From positions 1 to 5,682 of the forward strand of contig URRU01000118.1 in NCBI GenBank assembly GCA_900550335.1: a stretch of 5,682 nt of DNA, written 5' to 3'. A program made the position numbers and the translations under genes. Each line of letters opens with the position of its first letter. The first letter of the stretch is position 1. The notes beneath the pieces were generated by a model. That model did not search any database. It worked only from the letters and a program-made list of their open reading frames with translations, and was not told where the DNA came from. Positions 1 to 4,965 of this stretch are shown here, piece by piece. This stretch comes from an uncultured Clostridium sp. Its GTDB lineage: Bacteria; Bacillota; Clostridia; Peptostreptococcales; Peptostreptococcaceae.

Positions 1-85
1 ACAATCTAATATAAACTTTATTCTGTTATTTCTATCTTTAAATAAAAATAAAATTGTTAGTAAAAAAATATATAAGTAAGTTATT
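1..85. other. AT-rich sequence downstream of the left XRE gene
   Basis: This stretch follows the stop codon of the minus-strand XRE gene. It is almost entirely A and T. I see no open frame with a ribosome-binding site, and no GC-paired hairpin followed by a T run on the minus strand, so the terminator of the XRE gene is either weak or lies beyond the window edge. Confidence 0.5.
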
Positions 86-499
86 TTAGTTTTTATTTTT
101 CAACAAAGAGATTGATACACTCGTCAATCCTATTCCCAACATAATAAATGCAGTATTTGTTTTCAACTCTCCTAATACAGCCAAAACAGTTACTGCAATC
201 CCCATAGCAAGCCCAATTCCTTTTGGCGCCACATCCATAACCTCTTCAAACTTACTTTCATTTACAACTTCCTCTTCTCCAGCACCAACATCTGATTTTA
301 CTTGCATTAACTCATCCACAGAAACCTCAAAAATCTCTGCTAACTTTGGAATCGAATTTATATCAGGAAACGACAAATCTCTTTCCCACTTAGAAACCGC
401 TTTATCAGTAACTCCCATCTTCTTAGCTAAATCTAATTGTGTCATTCCTCTATCTTTTCTCAACGATGAAATCATCTCACCAAAACTCTGCTTATTCAT
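86..499 (-). CDS. XRE-family helix-turn-helix protein with two-helix membrane tail
   Basis: A 137-residue protein, probably a DNA-binding regulator tethered to the membrane. Residues about 6-64 form a typical XRE/Cro-C1 helix-turn-helix domain: an MTQLDLAKKMGV turn is followed by the recognition-helix motif TDKAVSKWE and then SFPDI. An acidic linker (residues 70-88, with GEEEVV) leads to two hydrophobic segments, about 93-110 and 116-133, joined by a short ELKTN loop, and the chain ends in KNKN. That reads as a membrane hairpin with the DNA-binding domain in the cytoplasm. An in-frame ATG lies two codons upstream (505), but the strong AAGAGGAGGG sequence is only about one base from it and seven from the ATG at 499, so I use 499. 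The gene follows the aminopeptidase on the same strand after 442 bp and a terminator, and has its own promoter candidate, so it is probably separately transcribed. The ligand, if any, and the target genes are unknown. The domain call is firm; membrane anchoring is inferred from hydrophobicity. Confidence 0.9.
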   Translation of the reverse strand: MNKQSFGEMISSLRKDRGMTQLDLAKKMGVTDKAVSKWERDLSFPDINSIPKLAEIFEVSVDELMQVKSDVGAGEEEVVNESKFEEVMDVAPKGIGLAMGIAVTVLAVLGELKTNTAFIMLGIGLTSVSISLLKNKN

Positions 500-506
500 A
501 TACATA

Positions 507-516
507 CCCTCCTCTT
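507..516 (-). promoter_or_regulatory. Strong Shine-Dalgarno deciding the XRE start
   Basis: The minus strand reads AAGAGGAGGG followed by TATGTATATG. Seven bases separate it from the ATG at 499, against about one from the ATG at 505, so the downstream ATG is the likely start. Confidence 0.8.
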
Positions 517-520
517 ATAT

Positions 521-535
521 TATGATAAAATCATA
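521..535. promoter_or_regulatory. Perfect 15-bp palindrome at the XRE promoter, candidate operator
   Basis: TATGATAAAATCATA is a perfect 6-3-6 inverted repeat. It covers the proposed -10 hexamer (530-535) and the expected transcription start of the left XRE gene. XRE proteins bind as dimers to short symmetric sites and often repress themselves, so this is a plausible autoregulatory operator. The symmetry is seen; the binding is inferred. Confidence 0.45.
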
Positions 536-559
536 CCATACACAGATAAATATACTCAA
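530..559 (-). promoter_or_regulatory. Promoter of the left XRE gene
   Basis: On the minus strand a -35-like TTGAGT (559-554) is followed after 18 bases by TATGAT (535-530). A TG one base upstream of the hexamer makes it an extended -10 (TGGTATGAT). The start would fall near 523, giving a leader of about 25 bases. This is by inspection only. Confidence 0.55.
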
Positions 560-566
560 CCAACCT

Positions 567-608
567 GTAGTTTACACTACTCTACCAATAGTTTATAACC
601 AGTTTACA
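567..608. repeat. Three AGTTTAYA direct repeats in helical phase
   Basis: AGTTTACA (569-576), AGTTTATA (590-597) and AGTTTACA (601-608) have starts 21 and 11 bases apart, close to two turns and one turn of the helix. The first lies inside the inverted repeat GTAGTTTACACTAC (567-580). The cluster begins 8 bases upstream of the -35 hexamer of the left XRE gene, where an activator or a cooperative repressor would bind. The repeats are seen; any binding role is inferred. Confidence 0.5.
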
Positions 609-657
609 CAAATCCTATCAACAAACTACCCCAACTTCTCCATTTTTAAATACAAAT

Positions 658-953
658 AGAGCTATATAATTGAAATAAAATATGGATTTCGCATTTGTAT
701 TTTTTAACATCCCTTTTTATCTTTTGTATAATAATTTTAATATCTTATAAAGAAAAAGACTAGTTTGAAACGCCGCAACAATCTACAGACGGCTCGCAAC
801 TTTTAAATGTGTTACATAATCAAAGCGAGCCGTCGAAGCCTGGCGCGAAGTTCAACTAGTCTTTTTCTTTGTGTTATTTACGATTAACAAAAGATAAAAA
901 GGGATGTTGCAATACACTGCGACATCCCAATATTTATTCAATTATATAGCTCT
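658..953. repeat. 296-bp nested inverted repeat with GC-rich core
   Basis: Four perfect inverted pairs are nested around nearly the same centre. They are 658-674 with 937-953 (17 bp), 706-727 with 887-908 (22 bp), 749-765 with 854-870 (17 bp) and 788-797 with 825-834 (10 bp, GACGGCTCGC with GCGAGCCGTC). Stretches between the pairs also align with mismatches and small gaps, and a 27-base loop (798-824) sits at the tip. The arms are AT-rich but the core at about 770-850 is roughly half G+C, far above the rest of the window. The outer right arm contains the last three codons and stop of the aminopeptidase gene. T runs follow the inner stem in both directions (CTTTTTCTTT), so it could also stop transcription both ways. 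No transposase is present. It could be a MITE-like element, an inverted duplication of the gene end, or a structured RNA. Confidence 0.85.
889..928 (-). terminator. Intrinsic terminator of the aminopeptidase gene
   Basis: Read on the minus strand just after the stop codon: GGGATGT, then a C-A mismatch, GCA, a six-base loop GTGTAT, then TGC and ACATCCC, directly followed by TTTTTATCTTTT. Seven plus three base pairs and a T run make a good rho-independent terminator. The plus strand has no T run beyond the stem, so it acts in one direction. It lies inside the right arm of the long inverted repeat. Confidence 0.85.
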
Positions 954-2735
954 AGTGTACTCTTTTAACCATTCTCTTTCTTCTTCAGTTAGATGTGGTC
1001 CTATTTTTTCAAATACCTGAGCATGGTAGTTATTCAACCATTCTCTCTCAAATTTTGTCATTTCATCTGGATTTATACCGTCTAAATCTATTGGAGCAAA
1101 TGTTATAGTTTCGAAGTGCATAAACTGTCCAAACTCATTCTTTTCTCCCTTAGTTACTATCATCTCATTTTCTATTCTTATACCATGAGATCCTTCAACG
1201 TACACACCAGGCTCATTAGTTAAAACCATACCTTCTTCAAATTTATGGTGTTCGTTTTTAGATTTAACTATCTGCCATCTGAATCCTGTTGGTGGTTCAT
1301 GTATGTTAAGAAGGTATCCTACACCATGTCCTGTACCACATTTAAAGTCTATATCTAAATCCCAAATTGGTCCTCTTGCTATTGCATCTAAGTTATATCC
1401 AAAGCATCCGTATAAGAATTTAGCTCTTGATAAATTCATCATACCTCTAACAACTGCTGTGAAGTGAGTTTTTAATTCATCAGCAACTGGTCCCATTACA
1501 AATGTTCTTGTTATATCTGTAGAGCCTTCTATATATCCTCCACCAGTATCTGTTAAGAATAAATGTTCTGGAAGTACTTCAACATCTGATTCATCAGTTG
1601 GAGCATAGTGCATCATAGCTGCATGATCTTTATATGCACATATTGGCTCAAAACTATCTCTTATATATCCTTCCTGTTCTTTTCTGAATTCTTCAAGCTT
1701 TCTAGCTGCACTCATTTCAGTTATTTTTATTTTTCCTACATTAGTTTTCATCCAATGCATTAATTTTGTAACAGCTATACCGTCTTTTATATGAGCATTT
1801 TTTATATTTTTAAGCTCAACTTCATTTTTCATAGCTTTCATAAGTATAGTTGGATTCTGCTGTTCTATTTTTTCAACACCTTCTGGTATATTATTGTAAA
1901 GTGCGTAATTTAACTTCATTGGGTCAATCATAACACTTTCACCAGATTTAAGATTTTTAACTTCTTCATATATATCATTATATGGACGAACTGTTATATT
2001 ATTTTCAGCAAGAAGTACTTTTGCTTCGTCATTTAATTTATTTTCATCTATAAATAAATCCATGCCATCAAGTTTTACTAATGCATATGAGAATATTAAT
2101 GGATAATAAACAACATCATTTCCTCTCATATTAGTTAGCCAACAAACATCATCTAAAGATGCTATTATATGTGCTGTAGCTCCATTTTCTTTCATAACAT
2201 TTCTAACTCTTTCAAGCTTAGAAGCTACACTTTCTCCTGTATATTTTTCGTCAAGTACAAATACTGGTTCTTTAGATATTTCAGGTCTATCTTCCCAAAC
2301 ATCTCCTACTAAATCGCATGAGTATTCTATTGATATATTTTTAGGAGCAAGGGCTTTTTCTAAATCCTGTCCTTCTTCCATAGATACAACACGTCCATCA
2401 AATGCTACTTTACCATTTTCTGGAACTATCTGTGCAAGATATTCTTCCATAGTTGGAACACCATCTTCAAACATATGGAATAAAGAAATTCCACTTCCTT
2501 CTAGCTGTTTTTCAGCCTGAGTCCAATATCTACCATCAGTCCAAAGTCCAGCTTCATCCTTTGCAATCATAACAGTCCCATAAGAACCGTCAAATCCTGA
2601 TATATATTCTCTACATTTGAAGTATTCTCCTGCATTTTCACTCTGATGGAAATCTGCTGTTGGAACTATATATGCATCTATTCCATTCTGTTCCATAAGA
2701 GCACGAAGTTTTGATATTCTTTCAGCTACTATCAT
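942..2735 (-). CDS. pepP: Xaa-Pro aminopeptidase, M24B family, three-domain form
   Basis: A 597-residue cytosolic metallopeptidase that removes the N-terminal residue from peptides with proline in second position, helping recycle proline-rich peptides. The length and plan match the long, eukaryotic APP1-like form: two creatinase-like N-terminal domains (about 1-155 and 156-310), a pita-bread catalytic domain (about 315-540) and a short C-terminal extension ending EYTRAI. The metal ligands are all visible: D396 in LTDTGGGY, D407 in GSTDITRT, H470 in GTGHGVG, E508 in NEPGVY and E522 in RIENE. H376 (MMHYAP) and H479 (NIHEPP) fit the conserved catalytic histidines. I recall the spacing of the first three ligands (11 and 63 residues) and of the last two (14) as the same in human XPNPEP1. 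I start at the ATG at 2735, which has AAGGGGGC seven bases upstream. A GTG at 2807 would add 24 unrelated residues but overlaps the promoter -10. It is transcribed alone, with a terminator straight after the stop. The symbol pepP is used loosely, because E. coli PepP is the shorter form. Confidence 0.95.
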   Translation of the reverse strand: MIVAERISKLRALMEQNGIDAYIVPTADFHQSENAGEYFKCREYISGFDGSYGTVMIAKDEAGLWTDGRYWTQAEKQLEGSGISLFHMFEDGVPTMEEYLAQIVPENGKVAFDGRVVSMEEGQDLEKALAPKNISIEYSCDLVGDVWEDRPEISKEPVFVLDEKYTGESVASKLERVRNVMKENGATAHIIASLDDVCWLTNMRGNDVVYYPLIFSYALVKLDGMDLFIDENKLNDEAKVLLAENNITVRPYNDIYEEVKNLKSGESVMIDPMKLNYALYNNIPEGVEKIEQQNPTILMKAMKNEVELKNIKNAHIKDGIAVTKLMHWMKTNVGKIKITEMSAARKLEEFRKEQEGYIRDSFEPICAYKDHAAMMHYAPTDESDVEVLPEHLFLTDTGGGYIEGSTDITRTFVMGPVADELKTHFTAVVRGMMNLSRAKFLYGCFGYNLDAIARGPIWDLDIDFKCGTGHGVGYLLNIHEPPTGFRWQIVKSKNEHHKFEEGMVLTNEPGVYVEGSHGIRIENEMIVTKGEKNEFGQFMHFETITFAPIDLDGINPDEMTKFEREWLNNYHAQVFEKIGPHLTEEEREWLKEYTRAI

Positions 2736-2742
2736 TTTAAAA

Positions 2743-2750
2743 GCCCCCTT
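2743..2750 (-). promoter_or_regulatory. Shine-Dalgarno deciding the aminopeptidase start
   Basis: AAGGGGGC on the minus strand lies seven bases before the ATG at 2735. No comparable site precedes the in-frame GTG at 2807. Confidence 0.75.
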
Positions 2751-2797
2751 AATATTAATATAAATACCTATTGTGAAATTTTTATCTTCACTATTCA

Positions 2798-2826
2798 ATA
2801 ATAACACAATAATTTTGAAAATTCAA
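2798..2826 (-). promoter_or_regulatory. Promoter of the aminopeptidase gene
   Basis: On the minus strand TTGAAT (2826-2821), a 17-base spacer and TATTAT (2803-2798) fit the vegetative consensus. A TG one base upstream of the hexamer (TGTTATTAT) makes it an extended -10. The start would be near 2791, leaving a leader of about 55 bases before the ATG at 2735. Confidence 0.7.
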
Positions 2827-2861
2827 ATTTATATAAATAAAATATATTTCTTTTTTTAAAA

Positions 2862-2876
2862 TTAACTATTAGTTAA
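2862..2876. promoter_or_regulatory. Perfect 15-bp palindrome between divergent promoters, candidate operator
   Basis: TTAACTATTAGTTAA is a perfect 6-3-6 inverted repeat in the gap between the divergent aminopeptidase and XRE genes. It lies 35 bases upstream of the aminopeptidase -35 and 16 bases upstream of the closest XRE -35 candidate. It has the same geometry, but not the same sequence, as the palindrome at the left XRE gene. Short AT-rich palindromes can arise by chance here, so a role as an XRE operator is only inferred. Confidence 0.35.
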
Positions 2877-2892
2877 ATTTTTTGACCAATTC

Positions 2893-2939
2893 TTGAAAAT
2901 CTCTCCATTGTGCTATATATATCACTTTGATATTATAAT
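2893..2939 (+). promoter_or_regulatory. Promoter region of the XRE-helical-repeat gene
   Basis: Two candidates are visible. TTGAAA (2893-2898) with a 17-base spacer to TATATA (2916-2921) has a good -35 and a moderate -10. Further down, a perfect TATAAT (2934-2939) lacks a good -35 at normal spacing. Either would start transcription 20-40 bases before the start codon. I cannot choose between them from sequence alone. Confidence 0.45.
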
Positions 2940-2955
2940 CTTAACAAGTAGCAAA

Positions 2956-2962
2956 AGAGGTG
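2956..2962 (+). promoter_or_regulatory. Shine-Dalgarno deciding the second XRE start
   Basis: AGAGGTG lies five bases before the ATG at 2968. The longer in-frame alternative begins with a TTG at 2893 that has no such site and lies in the proposed -35. Confidence 0.7.
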
Positions 2963-2967
2963 ATTTT

Positions 2968-4053
2968 ATGAATATAAATATAATAATAAAGGAAAAAAGA
3001 AAAGAATTATCCTTAACTCAAGAACAGCTTGCTAATCAACTAGGTGTATCGACTCCAGCGGTAAGTAAATGGGAAAGTGGCTCCTCTTATCCAGATATAA
3101 CTATACTTCCTAACTTGGCAAAAATTTTAAAAACAGATATAAATACTCTTTTATCATTTAAATCTGATTTAAGCGATGAAGAAATAGAAAAGATTATAAA
3201 AGATTTATACGATTTTAGTTTTGCACATTCTTTAGACGAAACTTTAGGAAAAGCTTATGAAATTATTTCAGAATATCCAAACTGTCATAAACTAATTTTA
3301 AATATAGCTTTGACATTAGATGGGTTAGCTATTTTCAAATTGGGTGGTCTTGACAATGGAGAGTCATTATTAGAAGAAACTTCATATAAAATTGAGAAAT
3401 TATATCTAAAAGTTATTGAATCTTCTGATATAAATGTTAAGGGTATAGCTCGGCAACAATTAATATTTAAAGAAATTGGTAGAAAAAATTTCGATAAAGC
3501 TGAATCACTTTTAGAAAATATTCCTGATAAGATTATGATAGATAAATCAGATGTAAAGACTAGATTAGAATTTAGCAAAGGAAATCTTGATGAAGCTAAA
3601 AAGGCAGCTCAGGAAAAATTATATAAATTGAATTCAGATGTTGTATCGTTATTATTGCTTATTTTAGATATAGAGCTTGAGCAAAAAAATATAGAAACAG
3701 CTGAGTATATATCAGATGTAATTGTTGAATTCTGCCATTCTTTAGACCTTTGGGAATACACTGCAAACTTAGGAAAACTCCAATTTTATATTAAAGCAAA
3801 GAATGAAGATGGATTTATTGAATCTTTATCAGCACTTATAAATGCTTATGAAGAGATATTTGAAATTAACAAATCTCCTCTTTATAGTAATATTAGCGCT
3901 GCAAAAAGTAATGAGGATAAATCTAGATTCAATTCTTTAATAGATTCTTATAAAACAACACTTGTAAAATCACTTGAATATGATGATGAGTTTGACTTTG
4001 TTAAAGATAATCCAAAATTCAAAGAAATAGTCGATAAAGCTATAAAAAAATAG
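2968..4053 (+). CDS. XRE-family regulator with helical-repeat (TPR-like) C-terminal domain
   Basis: A 361-residue probable transcription regulator. Residues about 4-62 are an XRE helix-turn-helix: SLTQEQLANQLGV, then the recognition motif STPAVSKWE, then SYPDI. The remaining 300 residues look wholly alpha-helical, with pairs of amphipathic helices resembling tetratricopeptide repeats near 159-187, 198-222 and 228-255. The end (EYDDEFDFVKDNPKFKEIV) resembles the terminal helix seen in other HTH-TPR proteins. No membrane segment or signal peptide is visible. Such C-terminal domains bind peptides or protein partners in known HTH-TPR regulators, but the repeats here are degenerate and no ligand can be named. 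The start at 2968 is chosen for its ribosome-binding site; the extra 25 residues from the TTG at 2893 are not domain-like. It is divergent from the aminopeptidase gene across 232 bp and ends at a clear terminator, so it is a single-gene unit. No convincing secreted peptide gene follows it. Confidence 0.9.
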   Translation: MNINIIIKEKRKELSLTQEQLANQLGVSTPAVSKWESGSSYPDITILPNLAKILKTDINTLLSFKSDLSDEEIEKIIKDLYDFSFAHSLDETLGKAYEIISEYPNCHKLILNIALTLDGLAIFKLGGLDNGESLLEETSYKIEKLYLKVIESSDINVKGIARQQLIFKEIGRKNFDKAESLLENIPDKIMIDKSDVKTRLEFSKGNLDEAKKAAQEKLYKLNSDVVSLLLLILDIELEQKNIETAEYISDVIVEFCHSLDLWEYTANLGKLQFYIKAKNEDGFIESLSALINAYEEIFEINKSPLYSNISAAKSNEDKSRFNSLIDSYKTTLVKSLEYDDEFDFVKDNPKFKEIVDKAIKK

Positions 4054-4065
4054 AATAGATAAAAC

Positions 4066-4121
4066 TCAAAAAAATGGACTATTGTATCGATAATTCAGTG
4101 ATACTGTGGTCTATTTTTTTA
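4066..4121 (+). terminator. Intrinsic terminator of the second XRE gene
   Basis: ATGGACTATTGTATC (4074-4088) pairs with GATACTGTGGTCTAT (4100-4114). The 15-position stem has three G-U wobbles and one U-U mismatch, around an 11-base loop, and is followed by a run of seven Ts (4114-4120). An A run of equal length precedes the stem, so it may also work in the other direction. Confidence 0.85.
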
Positions 4122-4350
4122 TTACAATGAATATGAGAAAAGTAATACTTGATATTTTTTTAATTTTCTAAAAATATAATGACTATATTTAGAAAACGAT
4201 ATATAATAGAAGAAGAGGAACCATAATAAGTTAAACTAAAAAAAGATACTTTTTATAAAAAGAAAAAACTTTATTTGATTTATTCGAATTGTTAAAACCA
4301 AAACGAAGATATACTAAAAAAATTAATTTATACTTAAGGAGGATAAAATT
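4122..4350. other. AT-rich upstream region of the DUF1877 gene
   Basis: There is no supported gene here. Perfect TATAAT hexamers occur at 4175-4180 and 4202-4207, and TATACT at 4310-4315 with a TTGTTA 15 bases upstream (4289-4294); none has an ideal -35 at ideal spacing. TTTTCTAAA and TTTAGAAAA flank the first hexamer as a loose inverted repeat (about 4164-4195), and CTTTTTATAAAAAG (4249-4262) is a perfect palindrome. If transcription starts at the upstream hexamers, the DUF1877 leader would be about 130-165 bases long. AAGGAGGA (4336-4343) is the ribosome-binding site. Confidence 0.4.
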
Positions 4351-4872
4351 ATGGGATTAAGTGCAAATTATCAAGAAATTAATACTGACGATCTTGATAG
4401 AATTGTTGAAACTATCGAGTCTGAAGTCGAGATAAATTTATACAGAGAGTTGGATGCTTTAGCTAACAACGAGGAATTAAATCAATATAATATGGATAAA
4501 ATGTGGGATTCTCTAAACTTCTTAATAACAGGTGAAACAAGTGAAAACCTAACTTTTAAGAGTTTAGTTACTGATGCTATTTTTGGTAGTTGTCAGTTCC
4601 CGGATGATATGATTGATATATACCTTGCTTTTGTTGCACCAGATGGTGTATGCGATGTTGCAGATGCTCTAAATGATATAGATATAGATGAATATCTTGA
4701 AAACTTCGATATGAAAGAATTCGCTAAAAACAATGTATATCCAGATATTTGGGAGTATGAAGATGAGGAAGAATTTATAAAAGCTGATTTAAAAGCTGCT
4801 TTTGAGACTCTTAAAGAATTCTATATTGAAACTGCAAATAATGGAAATTGTGTATTGGTATTTATAGGATAA
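4351..4872 (+). CDS. DUF1877 / YfbM-family protein, very acidic
   Basis: A 173-residue protein of unknown function that I recognise as a DUF1877 member by comparison with remembered E. coli YfbM. Shared landmarks are the MG-start followed by Y-x-x-I, the central MDKMWDSLNFLITG (YfbM has DIDKRWDFLHFGLTG), a VYP motif near residue 129, and the end NGNCVLVFIG (YfbM GNHALTVIVG). The length is close to YfbM (167 residues). It is strikingly acidic, with about 41 Asp plus Glu against 9 Lys plus Arg, and has acidic clusters at NDIDIDEY and YEDEEEF. There is no signal peptide or membrane segment, so it should be cytosolic. AGGAGG eight bases upstream of the ATG supports the start. It is monocistronic and converges on the FMN reductase gene, so context gives no clue to its role. 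Family assignment is fairly sure; function is unknown. Confidence 0.85.
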   Translation: MGLSANYQEINTDDLDRIVETIESEVEINLYRELDALANNEELNQYNMDKMWDSLNFLITGETSENLTFKSLVTDAIFGSCQFPDDMIDIYLAFVAPDGVCDVADALNDIDIDEYLENFDMKEFAKNNVYPDIWEYEDEEEFIKADLKAAFETLKEFYIETANNGNCVLVFIG

Positions 4873-4902
4873 TAAATTTATTAAATAGAAAGCATAGAAC
4901 AG

Positions 4903-4958
4903 AAAAGGGGCTGTTACATTAACTAGCGTTAAATGCGACAACCCCTTAATTAATTTTT
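4903..4958. terminator. Shared hairpin terminator between convergent genes
   Basis: AAGGGG (4905-4910) pairs with CCCCTT (4942-4947). Inside it TGT pairs with ACA and CATTAAC with GTTAAATG, with two mismatches and one bulge, around a short TAGC loop. On the minus strand CCCC is followed by TTTTCTGTTCT, a fair T run for the FMN reductase gene. On the plus strand CCCC is followed by TTAATTAATTTTTT, a weaker and delayed one for the DUF1877 gene. It probably serves both. Confidence 0.75.
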
Positions 4959-4965
4959 TGACTGT

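Noticed and set aside
749..870. CRISPR repeat, integron attC site or riboswitch
   Set aside because: There is only one palindrome copy with no spacers, no integrase or attC core-site pair, and it lies at gene 3' ends rather than in a leader before a plausible target gene.
807..887. 26-residue plus-strand frame through the core of the inverted repeat
   Set aside because: No ribosome-binding site; the sequence is explained by the palindrome arms, and the translation (MCYIIKASRR...) resembles nothing I know.
658..953. Full insertion sequence
   Set aside because: Under 300 bp with no transposase frame on either strand, and no clear target-site duplication was seen at the ends; at most a non-autonomous element.
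3285..3578. 97-residue minus-strand open frame inside the second XRE gene
   Set aside because: It lies wholly antisense within a well-supported coding sequence, has no recognisable domain and no promoter or ribosome-binding site of note.
4127..4171. 14-residue hydrophobic frame (MNMRKVILDIFLIF) after the second XRE gene, considered as a signal peptide for the HTH-TPR protein
   Set aside because: There is no ribosome-binding site, it lies just beyond a strong terminator, and it has no separate promoter or cleavage-site features. Other tiny frames at 4075 and 4179 fail for the same reasons.
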